NCBI GenBank assembly: GCA_037976565.1
Contig: CP137668.1
Location: 21,490,251-21,554,250 of the forward strand
DNA: 64,000 nucleotides
Direction: 5' to 3'
From: Mesocentrotus franciscanus
Taxonomy: Eukaryota; Echinodermata; Echinoidea; Camarodonta; Strongylocentrotidae
Shown: positions 19,256 through 28,690 of the stretch, piece by piece
How the letters are laid out: each line of letters opens with the position of its first letter
Position numbering within the stretch: the first letter of the stretch is position 1
The notes under the pieces: generated by a model
Told to the model about the DNA's origin: nothing
What the model saw: the letters and a program-made list of their open reading frames with translations, nothing else
The model's database searches: none
Position numbers and translations under genes: made by a program

Positions 19256-22200
19256 TTACATTAATAATGCAAATAGAAAACTAACATAATCCACAAACTT
19301 CTTCCAAAACTTGAGCCGTAGGCCGGTATGTTTTTTCGGGAGGATTTCCCTCAGGGTTTTCTCTTCTATTAAGGCAAAGGCTTCAAGATCCAAGAGTCCA
19401 CATTCTGCAAGACAAAATAAGAAACAACTATAGTTTTTGAAAAGTTTGGCCATCATCTATACAGGAAATCAGTACCACAATTTTTCATCAAGATTTTCAG
19501 CTAATTTTAAAACCATATCCAGTTAAATCTTGTGACCACTATAAAGAACCTAAAATGAAACTATGCGCACCTTGTCTGCACTTCTAACTTTTAAGAGGCT
19601 GTAATACATATGGGGCCAGTCACCACGAAATGAGTCCGGTGTCGCATTAGGCTCAATCGTAGTAATAGCGATGTATAGTGTGTATGTACTGAAAATTGAA
19701 CCACCTACCACATTTAAGATTTTTCCAAAAATCGACTTATTAATGTCTTGTAGTTTATGTCCCCAGAGCTTAGGTCACGAAAATATATCCTTCTAACATT
19801 TTTTGGCAAATAATATAGGCTATGTTACGCATCATAAACTTTACACCTAATTATCTATAAACTGGGTAATCCCATTGTTTATAAAGTCCAATTAGGTTTT
19901 TGTTCATATTTCTGGATATAATTTATCAATTTTAATGTGTGACCCCTTAATTTAAAGCTTACTTAATGTAGATTCATATAATACTTAAAAACAGGAATAA
20001 AAATTTTGACCAACTGGACTCATTTCGTGGTGACAGGCCCCATATGTTTTAACTTTCAATTTGTTTAGTACACAGTGCAACCACATTGATGAAAGCTGTC
20101 AGATTTGTCAAGTTTCTGTTGTTATAGGCCTACGTCAGAGTGCCATTATGCCTAACAGGACAGTGTGAACAAAGGTGGATTTTTTTTCTTTCTGGTAATT
20201 GTACTGGGTGTAATTTTTGAGGGCATTTTAGTATTGACGTTCTTGTATAATTATGTCTAGATCTAGTCCTGCTAAGCATGACCTCACATATTATCTTTTA
20301 ATATCTTAACATTATACATGTTTAGATTTCACACAAACTTGCAAAGAGAATATGAACCCTCAGTCATGCGTGAGTGCCTTCCACAATGGGATGGTATGGT
20401 ATGGGGGCAAGACACTCAAGCATGACTGATTCGCATTCTCTTGTATCATTATTTAGCGGGAATCACATAATAAAACATAACCTACAGGGATGTGCCACTC
20501 CGTCTAATAGGCCACTTTTGACCCTTAATTGACCCTTACTTTAAAAATGAGTAGGGTTTTGAAGCTCTATAACAGCACACCCCGTTCAAACCAAGTCTGG
20601 GAGGGGCACTGGACCTGATTAACAAGGCACATGCAATGCAGGGCCTGATTGAGGGGATACAGGCAGTATTTTGGCAATGTTTAAATGTGATAGGCCTACA
20701 TGGTATAGATTCCAAGGAATAACAAGGTAGGCCGCAAGCTAATTAGGTTAATATTCAACATTTGCATCCGTATCAGGATTACCCTGGAACCCCCGTTCAT
20801 GAAAGCTGGATCGAAGTCCACCCTGATAGGCTCAGTGATGGCCTAGACCCTAGTATTATATTGGTTTTGATAAAAAACAAAACAAAAAAATGTTTAGCGT
20901 CCTGGTTTTTTTCGAAAAATAGGAAGGAGGAGGCTCTTTTTTATTTTTTTATTTTCTTTCAAAATGGCCGCTCAAAATGGCCGCTTGGTACATTTAAAAA
21001 AAAAATCAGAAATAGACCCTAGATCCATTTTAGCAGTGTTTTTCATGTTTTGTTTTTTTTCAACAAAAAAAAATCAACAACAAAATTCAAAAATTTCCAC
21101 AAAAAAATAAAAAAATAGGAGGCGGCCCAAAAGGAAGCGGGCGGGAACGCTAAACATGTATTTTTTTAAGTGGCCTTATATTGGTAATTGGCCGAATGCC
21201 CAGGGCAAATCGTCCTGTAGAACCATCTGCATCAATAGAATAGGCCTAGGGTAGCTCCGACGTACGCCGAAGCCGTCGTCGGAGCTCCCTGGACGCAATG
21301 TTCCCGGAACCACCGGTAGGTGGCGCACCACACGACTAGGGCTTTAACGGAACACTCTCAATTACTTTCGTAGTAAAATACCAGGTAATGACCTAACATG
21401 CCCCAGATATGTATGTTGTAGCCAACATTTTGACATTGTATCGCATGGAACGCCTTAGAATGGTTTCAAGAGGGTTAAACGCTGAAAAACATACGAAACA
21501 GTATATATCTGAGCCAAAAAGTGAATTTTATTATTTTATTTAGTAGACCTGTGACGTCACACAGAACGTCATCTTCGGCATCATAGGTCTTGGAAGCAAC
21601 GTCTTCGGAAGCATTCGGATGCTCGGAAATGTCACCCAAACAAAGTTGAAAGTTCGGTTATCCTATACTTTAGTGTGTTTTATTATTTTGGGTTTCTAAC
21701 TTCAGTTAACAGCTCTACATGCATATAATACATACGTTGTGTCATACGGCCGTGCACATGGGCGCGCACAGGCGGATTTTAAAGTGACACACTGGTTATT
21801 GAATCTAAGGGTTTTTATTATTAATGAACAGAGGGCAGTATTGTTTAAGGGTGATGAAAAGAGGGAAGGCATAGTCATGTAGCCTGGATGATTAGGGGCT
21901 AGAGTGGTGGGGGTGGTGGGGGAGGGGTCGGGAAGGGGCGTTAAGGGGAAAAAAAGGAGTGTTTATTACCTACTTCGTTTTAAGGGGTTTAATTAATAAG
22001 GAACAGTGGGCAAGATTGGGGGTTGGGCGTAGTGATGTAGTCTGGATGATTAGGGGCTCAGGAGGGGGTCGGGGTAAGGGGATATAAAGGAGTGTATATT
22101 ACCTACTTGTTTTAAGGGTTTTATTATTAATGAACAGAGGGCAGTATTGTTTAAGGGTGATGAAAAGAGGGAAGGCATAGTCATGTAGCCTGGAAGATTA

Positions 22201-23981
22201 GGGGCTAGGGGTGGGGGAGGGGTCCAGGAAGGGGGTTAAGGGGATACAAAAGGAGTGTTTATTACCTACTTCGTTTTAAGGGGTTTAATTAATAAGGAAC
22301 AGTGGGCAAGATTGGGGGGTTGGGCGTAGTGATGTAGTCTGGATGATTAGGGGCTCAGGAGGGGGTCGGGGTAAGGGATATAAAGGAGTGTATATTACCT
22401 ACTTGTTTTAAGGGTTTTATTATTAATGAACAGAGGGCAGTATTGTTTAAGGGTGATGAAAAGAGGGAAGGCATAGTCATGTAGCCTGGAAGATTAGGGG
22501 CTAGGGGGTGGGGAGGGGTCCAGGAAGGGGTTAAGGGGATACAAAAGGAGTGTTTATTACCTACTTCGTTTTAAGGGGTTTAATTAATAAGGAACAGTGG
22601 GCAAGATTGGGGGTTGGGCGTAGTGATGTAGTCTGGGTCTGGAGTCACTATGAACATGACGGACAAAGAAAGCGGACAACATATACAGTTCCTCAGGTAG
22701 ACAAAGCTAAATCCCTTCACTGCATGCTATAAGCCAGTTCATAGTTACAATCCGAGCATGGGCAGATAAAGGTCATTTGTACCAAAATGGTAAAACCCAC
22801 AGAGATGAATACTGGATTATGCGCTCATGAAAGTTATGTAACATTATTCATTTATGCACCAACGGTACATTCTGTGATACGCAGGTGGAAGTATTCTTTT
22901 CAAGAGGACAAACAAAAGGTATTCATGAAGCACATTGGCAGTTATTATTCTAAGATGCTCAAAGTGGAACTTCTCCATGTGTAAAAGATCTGTGGATATT
23001 TGGGGTCATTTGTACCATGTGCTATCTGTAAACTCCTTATCATGTAAAAATGTGTAGAACAGGTGAATATGTGACACCTGTTATACACATGTTTACATAA
23101 TAACAGTGAAGGGATGTTCCTTTGTCTACCTGAGGAACTGTATATTTTGTCCGCTTTCTTTGTCCGCCATATTCATAGTGAGTTACCCCAGGCCATGCCA
23201 AATAGGTCCTACGTGTTTAATACAAATGCAAAGTAGGCTAGCTATTACCGGTCACTGAATTAAAGATACCATGTCCCTTTCGCAGCCAATCTCAAATTCT
23301 GTAGAACTTTGCAGGAATTATGAATGTGTCATGTATGTCCTATCTGTGAAATTTAAACGTTAGCAGTGTCCTAATATTCAAATTATGCAAGGAAACCCGT
23401 TTACTTGCTAGACCTCACTGTCAGACACTATTGTCAGTATTGAGTGACTGACTGGCTTTTCTTCTTCTTTGGTAATAACATACATAAAATGAGCTGTAAA
23501 AGATTTGTCTTCATCAATAACCCACTTCTTGTAATGGCCAAAATTAAACTGATTGAATCTTTGCGCAGCATAAAACTTACGACCATGCGGTACAATGGTC
23601 TGAAAACCAAGACTATTAGTCTTTATTTTCCCACTTACAGACATTTTGAAGCCCCATTTTTTAAGGGGAGTTTTAAATTAGTATTATCTTTCAAATGCCA
23701 TTGCATGGAATTTAACCTTTTCATTTTATTGGCCTGCAAAAGGGACATAGTACCTTTAATGCATGCACGCACGCCCAAGTTCACAATCACATAGACTAGT
23801 CTAGGCATAATGACATTGACAGTGCATGACAACAATAATTTCACAATCTTGATCAAAATATCTTGACTAAATATCACACAGTAGCATTATTAAATTAGCA
23901 TGAGGAATACTTACCTAAAAATGTAGGTTGTAACTCTTCCATGCTCCATGAGCTCAGAATTTCTTCGACAGTCACATCCAT
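19256..23981 (-). CDS. Two-exon SAM-domain protein of the 6.2-kb element
   Basis: Exon 1 (23981-23915, minus strand) starts with ATG and encodes MDVTVEEILSSWSMEEL plus a few residues, ending in G before a GTAAG donor. Exon 2 (19404-19256) follows a pyrimidine-rich TTTTGTCTTGCAG acceptor and encodes LLDLEAFALIEEKTLREI, then TGLRLKFWKKF, and a stop. Phase 1 on both sides gives one glutamate across the junction. Together they form about 71 residues with the pattern of a sterile alpha motif: an initial W/L helix, a middle acidic-hydrophobic helix and a final G-x-R-x-K helix. SAM domains mediate protein-protein or RNA contacts. The 4.5-kb intron contains several nested MITEs. A GTTAGT in exon 2 could be another donor, so the protein may have been longer. 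Whether it is expressed cannot be seen. Confidence 0.55.
19611..20042. mobile_element. 432-bp MITE with 28-bp terminal inverted repeats
   Basis: Ends TGGGGCCAGTCACCACGAAA and the inverse of TGGGGCCTGTCACCACGAAA continue into TGAGTCC, with few mismatches. Flanks read ATA/TAT, so the duplication is TA, or ATAT if the terminal T/A are excluded. The AT-rich interior has no reading frame of note. Confidence 0.85.
20043..20890. other. No gene recognised; contains one imperfect hairpin
   Basis: Apart from the hairpin at 20342-20443 I see no coding signature, RNA gene or repeat. A CGTTCAAACC near 20584 faintly resembles a tRNA B box but has no cloverleaf around it. Confidence 0.5.
20342..20443. repeat. 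Imperfect hairpin, arms about 32-35 nt
   Basis: The left arm (20342-20376, containing AGTCATGCGTGAGTG) pairs with the right arm (20412-20443, containing CACTCAAGCATGACT). The arms include a few mismatches and the loop is about 35 nt. Shape and size are compatible with a small MITE relic or a microRNA-like precursor; there is no further evidence for either. Confidence 0.65.
20891..21156. mobile_element. Short MITE with TGTTTAGCGT ends
   Basis: Ends TGTTTAGCGT and ACGCTAAACA are perfect inverted repeats over 10 bp. The interior is A/T-rich and has a direct CAAAATGGCCGCT pair near 20960-20985. No clear target duplication was found because the flanks are poly-A and TGTATTT. Confidence 0.6.
21157..21807. 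other. No gene recognised
   Basis: The only structure I see is a short palindrome (AGCTCCGACG with CGTCGGAGCT, about 21254-21287) and a few CTTCGGA-type repeats near 21570-21630. Confidence 0.5.
21808..22634. repeat. Tandem repeat of about 300 bp made of two related halves
   Basis: GAACAGAGGGCAGTATTG recurs at 21825, 22132 and 22428; a related half-unit with GGAACAGTGGGCAAGATTG alternates with it near 22000, 22294 and 22590. Shared blocks are GATTAGGGGCT, GGAGTGT and TATTACCTACTT. The array stops at the next MITE. It is G-rich on the plus strand. Confidence 0.88.
22635..23189. mobile_element. MITE with about 80-bp terminal inverted repeats
   Basis: The left arm (about 22641-22722) and right arm (about 23104-23184) share ACAAAGAAAGCGGACAA and TACAGTTCCTCAGGTAGACA in inverted order, with few differences. 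The outermost bases are GGG...CCCC. Long terminal repeats recall Mutator-like or foldback elements. No target duplication is evident. The open frames here follow the repeat and do not look coding. Confidence 0.8.
23264..23755. mobile_element. 492-bp TTAA-flanked element
   Basis: TTAA at 23260-23263 and 23756-23759 flank inverted ends AGATACCATGTCCCTTT and AGGTACTATGTCCCTTT, which extend to GCAG. The duplication and AG ends fit Kolobok or piggyBac relatives. It lies in the long intron of the SAM-domain frame. Confidence 0.8.
23408..23644 (-). CDS. Unrecognised 78-codon frame in the TTAA-flanked element
   Basis: The frame opens with MSVSGKIKTNSLGFQ and ends TIVSDSEV, with a balanced residue mix, unlike most random frames nearby. 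It includes GRKFYAAQRF and HFMYVITKEEEKP. I do not recognise a family. It is wholly inside the short TTAA-flanked element and on the same strand as the SAM frame. It may be a remnant of the element's own gene, a captured exon, or chance. No splice sites or promoter were identified with confidence. Confidence 0.3.
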   Translation of the reverse strand: MSVSGKIKTNSLGFQTIVPHGRKFYAAQRFNQFNFGHYKKWVIDEDKSFTAHFMYVITKEEEKPVSHSILTIVSDSEV

Positions 23982-24019
23982 ATCTCACTCTCAGTTCTTT
24001 CGCATCTAGCTTTAATTCT

Positions 24020-24048
24020 GCACGTGCACGTGCGCGCATGCGCATGCA
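24020..24048. repeat. Alternating purine-pyrimidine tract
   Basis: The run around CACGTGCACGTGCGCGCATG and the following CGCATGCAC alternates purine and pyrimidine almost perfectly, so it has Z-DNA potential. It lies about 40 bp upstream of the SAM frame's start on the minus strand. Confidence 0.7.
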
Positions 24049-24169
24049 CGAGCCAGCTGTTAGTTACACTTTCCATCGATCAAACTTTCACTCGCACCCG
24101 AGGTAAAATCAGGTCAGAGATCAATGTTGAGTTATTTATTACCTGCCGCCGCGTAATACCCAACCGTAG

Positions 24170-24510
24170 TTTACTCAAAATTGACACAAATGAAATTCGT
24201 ACTCAACGTTGAGTCATTGGTTTACTCTTTATCGAAGGTAACAAATTACTCGGGTGACGAGTACCACTAAAATCAAGGTCTTACTCCAGCTTGAGTACTG
24301 GGCCCAGTCTTACAAAGAGTTACGATTGATCCAAATCAATCGTAAGTCCTCCAATCAATCGCAAGTTTGCAGTCTCCTATCTCTTATGTACATAGTTACG
24401 ATTGATATCAATCGCAAATAAGTTACGATTGATATCAACTCTTTGTAATACGGGGCCCTGAATTGCTCATTTTGTTACTCAACTTGTTTTACTCGGCAAA
24501 ATTTACTCGC
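24170..24510. repeat. Right subterminal TTGAGTA/TACTCAA cluster
   Basis: This is the counterpart of the left cluster: TTTACTCAA, CAACGTTGAGT, TTACTCGG and similar motifs on both sides of the MITE at 24300-24458. Confidence 0.75.
24300..24458. mobile_element. Short MITE, GGGCCC ends and TTACAAAGAGTT
   Basis: The left end GGGCCCAGTCTTACAAAGAG mirrors the right end (inverse GGGCCCCGTATTACAAAGAG). The inside repeats ACGATTGATnnCAATCGTAA-like palindromes. It interrupts the right TTGAGTA cluster. I recall similar short elements from marine deuterostome genomes, but this cannot be checked here. The target duplication is uncertain (perhaps CTG). Confidence 0.75.
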
Positions 24511-24524
24511 TGACTTTAAGAGTG

Positions 24525-26502
24525 TATTAGGCCTTTTGAGACGCGTTTGTTCGTTGTTCACCCAAATGGCTTATAACTTCCTAATTAAGTATGATAGCGC
24601 CTCCCGGTTTTTATCATGGTGAAAGGCACGTCGTCATCAAAACGTACATGTATTTGGTTCATCTGTCCAATTCGAAGTTTTCGAATAAATGGCAATTTTA
24701 TGTTTAGAGGTGAAAACGGCGCATATTAGGCCTTTTGAAACATTTTTGTTCGTTGTTCATCCAAATGGCTTATAACTTCCAAATTAAGTATGATAGCGCG
24801 TCCCGGTTTATATCATGGTGTAAGGCACATCGTCCTCGACACGTACATGTAATTGGTTCATCTGTCCAATCCGTAGTTTACGAGTAAATGGCAATTTTAT
24901 GTTGAGAGGTGAAAAAGGCGCGTATTAGACCTTTTGAAAAGTTTTTGTTCGTTGTTCACCCAAATGGCTTATAACTTCCAAATTAAGTATGATTGCGCGT
25001 CTCGATTTATATCATGGTGTAAGGCACGTCGTCCTCAACACGTACATGTAATTGGTTCATCTGTCCAATCCGTAATTTTCGAGTAAATGGCAATTTTATG
25101 TTTGAAAGCTGAAAACAGCGCATATTAGGCCTTTGGAGACGTTTTTGTTCGTTGTTCATCCAAATGGATTATAACTTCCAAATTAAGTATGATAGCGCGT
25201 CCCGGTTTATATCATGGTGTAAGGCACGTCGTCCTCAACACGTACATGTAATTGGTTCATCTGTCCAATTCGTAATTTTCGAGTAAATGGCAATTTTATG
25301 TTTAGAGGGGAAAAAGGCGCGTATTAGGCCTTTTGAGACGTTTTTTCGTTTTTCACCCAAATGGCTATAACTTCCAAATTAAGTATGATAGCGCGTCCCG
25401 GTTGATATCATGGTGTAAGGCACGTCGTCCTCAACACGTACATGTAATTGGTTCATCTGTCCAATCCGTGGTTTTCGAGTAAATGGCAATTTTATGTTTA
25501 GAGGTGAAAAAGGCGCGTATTAGGCCTTTTGAGACGTTTTTTTCGTTTTTCACCCAAATGGCTATAATTTCCAAATTAAGTATGATAGCGCGTCGGGTTG
25601 ATATCATGGTGTAAGGCACGTCGTCCTCAACACGTACATGTAATTGGTTCATCTGTCCCATTCGTAGTTTTTGAGTAAATGGCAATTTTATGTTTAGAGG
25701 TGAAAAAGGCGCGTATTAGGCCTTTTGAGACTTTTTTTTTCGTTTTTCACCCAAATGGCTATAATTTCCAAATTAAGAATGATAGCGCGTCCCGGTTGAT
25801 ATCATGGTGTAAGGCACGTCGTCCTCAACACGTACATGTAATTGGTTCATCTGTCCAATTCGTAGTTTTCGAGTAAATGGCAATTTAATGTTTAGAGGTG
25901 AAAAAGGCGCGTATTAGGCCTTTTGAGACGTTTTTTCGTTTTTCACCCAAATGGCTATAATTTCCAAATTAAGAATGATAGCGCGTCCCGGTTGATATCA
26001 TGGTGTAAGGCACGTCGTCCTCAACACGTACATGTAATTGGTTCATCTGTCCAATTCGTAGTTTTCGAGTAAATGGCAATTTTATGTTTAGAGGTGAAAT
26101 AGGCGCGTATTAGGCCTTTTGAGACGTTTTTTCGTTTTTCACCCAAATGGCTATAATTTCCAAATTAAGAATGATAGCGCGTCCCGGTTGATATCATGGT
26201 GTAAGGCACGTCGTCCTCAACACGTACATGTAATTGGTTCATCTGTCCAATTCGTAGTTTTCGAGTAAATGGCAATTTTATGTTTAGAGGTGAAAAGGCG
26301 CGTATTAGGCCTTTTGAGACGTTTTTTCGTTTTTCACCCAAATGGCTATAATTTCCAAATTAAGTATCTTAGCGCGTCCCAGTTGATATCATGGTGTAAG
26401 GCACGTCGTTCTCAACACGTACATGTAATTGGTTCATCTGTCCAATTCGTAGTTTTCGAGTAAATGGCAATTTCATGTTTAGAGGTGAAAAGGCGCGTAT
26501 TA
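24525..26502. repeat. Satellite, about 10 monomers, intermediate then core type
   Basis: The first four monomers (to about 25300) have TTTTTGTTCGTTGTTCAYCC and GGCTTATAACTTCC or GGATTATAACTTCC and are visibly more diverged than those on the far side of the 6.2-kb element. From about 25330 the sequence is core type (TTTTTTCGTTTTTCACCC, GGCTATAATTTCC). Many monomers here have GTATGATAGCG or GAATGATAGCG where the main array has GTATCTTAGCG. Confidence 0.95.
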
Positions 26503-26853
26503 AAGGGATCGTTTAACAGTGTTAAATCTGAGATACACGGCCCTAATGTTATTAGTGTCTGTGATATGGTGTAATAATGAAGCCCTAAAAAAATTGCGCT
26601 TCAAAATGTCAAGAAGTGCCTCAAACGTAAAAATCTTTGATTGATCGGTTTTACCATACTCGTTTTCCCTAATAGATTATAGTGTTATGAAAACCATTAG
26701 GCGAACGGTTTTCAAAATTTGTAATTCCAATCATAAATATCTTGATAATCAGACAGGCGATCAGCTTGTAAAGTCATGGTGTTCCTGACTGACCTAAAGG
26801 TTTATGATTATCATTGCATCATGAGTAAATCAGAATTTTGTTTCAGAATCTGA
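26503..26853. mobile_element. 351-bp insert in the satellite with a 16-bp direct repeat
   Basis: The 16-bp GAAAAGGCGCGTATTA stands on both sides (26487-26502 and 26854-26869). Inside, the sequence begins AAGGGATCGTTTAACAGTG and has no similarity to the satellite that I can see. No tRNA-like promoter boxes, poly-A tail, inverted ends or reading frame are apparent. It could be a fragment of a retro-element (the duplication length fits), a truncated TTAA-type transposon (TTAA is formed at 26500-26503), or filler from break repair. Confidence 0.6.
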
Positions 26854-28690
26854 GAAAAGGCGCGTATTAGGCCTTTTGAGACGTATTTTTCGTTTTTCAC
26901 CCAAATGGCTATAATTTCCAAATTAAGTATCTTAGCGCGTCCCGGTTGATATCATGGTGTAAGGCACGTCGTCCTCAACACGTACATGTAATTGGTTCAT
27001 CTGTCCAATTCGTAGTTTTCGAGTAAATGGCAATTTTATGTTTAGAGGTGAAAAAGGCGCGTATTAGGCCTTTTGAGACGTTTTTTCGTTTTTCACCCAA
27101 ATGGCTATAATTTCCAAATTAAGAATGATAGCGCGTCCCGGTTGATATCATGGTGTAAGGCACGTCGTCCTCAACACGTACATGTAATTGGTTCATCTGT
27201 CCAATTCGTAGTTTTCGAGTAAATGGCAATTTTATGTTTAGAGGTGAAAAAGGCGCGTATTAGGCCTTTTGAGACGTTTTTTCGTTTTTCACCCAAATGG
27301 CTATAATTTCCAAATTAAGTATGATAGCGCGTCCCGGTTGATATCATGGTGTAAGGCACGTCGTCCTCAACACGTACATGTAATTGGTTCATCTGTCCAA
27401 TTCGTAGTTTTCGAGTAAATGGCAATTTTATGTTTAGAGGTGAAAAAGGCGCGTATTAGGCCTTTTGAGACGTTTTTTCGTTTTTCACCCAAATGGCTAT
27501 AATTTCCAAATTAAGTATGATAGCGCGTCCCGGTTGATATCATGGTGTAAGGCACGTCGTCCTCAACACGTACATGTAATTGGTTCATCTGTCCAATTCG
27601 TAGTTTTCGAGTAAATGGCAATTTTATGTTTAGAGGTGAAAAGGCGCGTATTAGGCCTTATGAAAAGGTTTTTTCGTTTTTCACCCAAATGGCTATAATT
27701 TCCAAATTAAGAATGATAGCGCGTCCCGGTTGATATCATGGTGTAAGGCACGTCGTCCTCAACACGTACATGTAATTGGTTCATCTGTCCAATTCGTAGT
27801 TTTCGAGTAAATGGCAATTTTATGTTTAGAGGTGAAAAAGGCGCGTATTAGGCCTTTTGAGACGTTTTATTCGTTTTTCACCCAAATGGCTATAATTTCC
27901 AAATTAAGAATGATAGCGCGTCCCGGTTGATATCATGGTGTAAGGCACGTCGTCCTCAACACGTACATGTAATTGGTTCATCTGTCCAATTCGTAGTTTT
28001 CGAGTAAATGGCAATTTTATGTTTAGAGGTGAAAAAGGCGCGTATTAGGCCTTTTGAGACGTTTTTTCGTTTTTCACCCAAATGGCTATAATTTCCAAAT
28101 TAAGAATGATAGCGCGTCCCGGTTGATATCATGGTGTAAGGCACGTCGTCCTCAACACGTACATGTAATTGGTTCATCTGTCCAATTCGTAGTTTTCGAG
28201 TAAATGGCAATTTCATGTTTAGAGGTGAAAAAGGCGCGTATTAGGCCTTTTGAGACGTTTTTTCGTTTTTCACCCAAATGGCTATAATTTCCAAATTAAG
28301 AATGATAGCGCGTCCCGGTTGATATCATGGTGTAAGGCACGTCGTCCTCAACACGTACATGTAATTGGTTCATCTGTCCAATTCGTAGTTTTCGAGTAAA
28401 TGGCAATTTTATGTTTAGAGGTGAAAAAGGCGCGTATTAGGCCTTTTGAGACGTTTTTTCGTTTTTCACCCAAATGGCTATAATTTCCAAATTAAGTATG
28501 ATAGCGCGTCCCGGTTGATATCATGGTGTAAGGCACGTCGTCCTCAACACGTACATGTAATTGGTTCATCTGTCCAATTCGTAGTTTTCGAGTAAATGGC
28601 AATTTCATGTTTAGAGGTGAAAAAGGCGCGTATTAGGCCTTTTGAGACGTTTTTTCGTTTTCACCCAAATGGCTATAATTTCCAAATTAA
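26854..28690. repeat. Proximal sub-block: monomers with GATAGCG variant
   Basis: After the first monomer, copies up to about 28510 read AAGTATGATAGCG or AAGAATGATAGCG; from about 28690 all copies I read have CTTAGCG, three of them (near 61920, 62310 and 62900) as AAGAATCTTAGCG. This marks a boundary of homogenisation. Confidence 0.85.

Larger units (their letters stand above)
18347..24524 (-). mobile_element. 6.2-kb TA-flanked DNA transposon with TTGAGTA subterminal repeats
   Basis: Left end CACTCTAAAA and right end TTTAAGAGTG are inverted repeats of about 10 bp, flanked by TA (18345-18346 and 24525-24526). The satellite reads GCGCGTATTAGG when the element and one TA are removed, so the insertion is certain. 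Both subterminal regions (about 18370-18790 and 24170-24510) are packed with TTGAGTA or its complement TACTCAA and near variants. On the minus strand it holds a split SAM-domain frame and a small zinc-finger frame. Nested inside are MITEs at 19611-20042, 20891-21156, 22635-23189, 23264-23755 and 24300-24458 and a 300-bp tandem repeat. No transposase catalytic domain was recognised. The superfamily is not certain; a TA duplication fits Tc1/mariner and some other groups. Confidence 0.8.

Noticed and set aside
20575..20610. CGTTCAAACC as a tRNA or SINE B box
   Set aside because: No A box or cloverleaf lies at the right distance.
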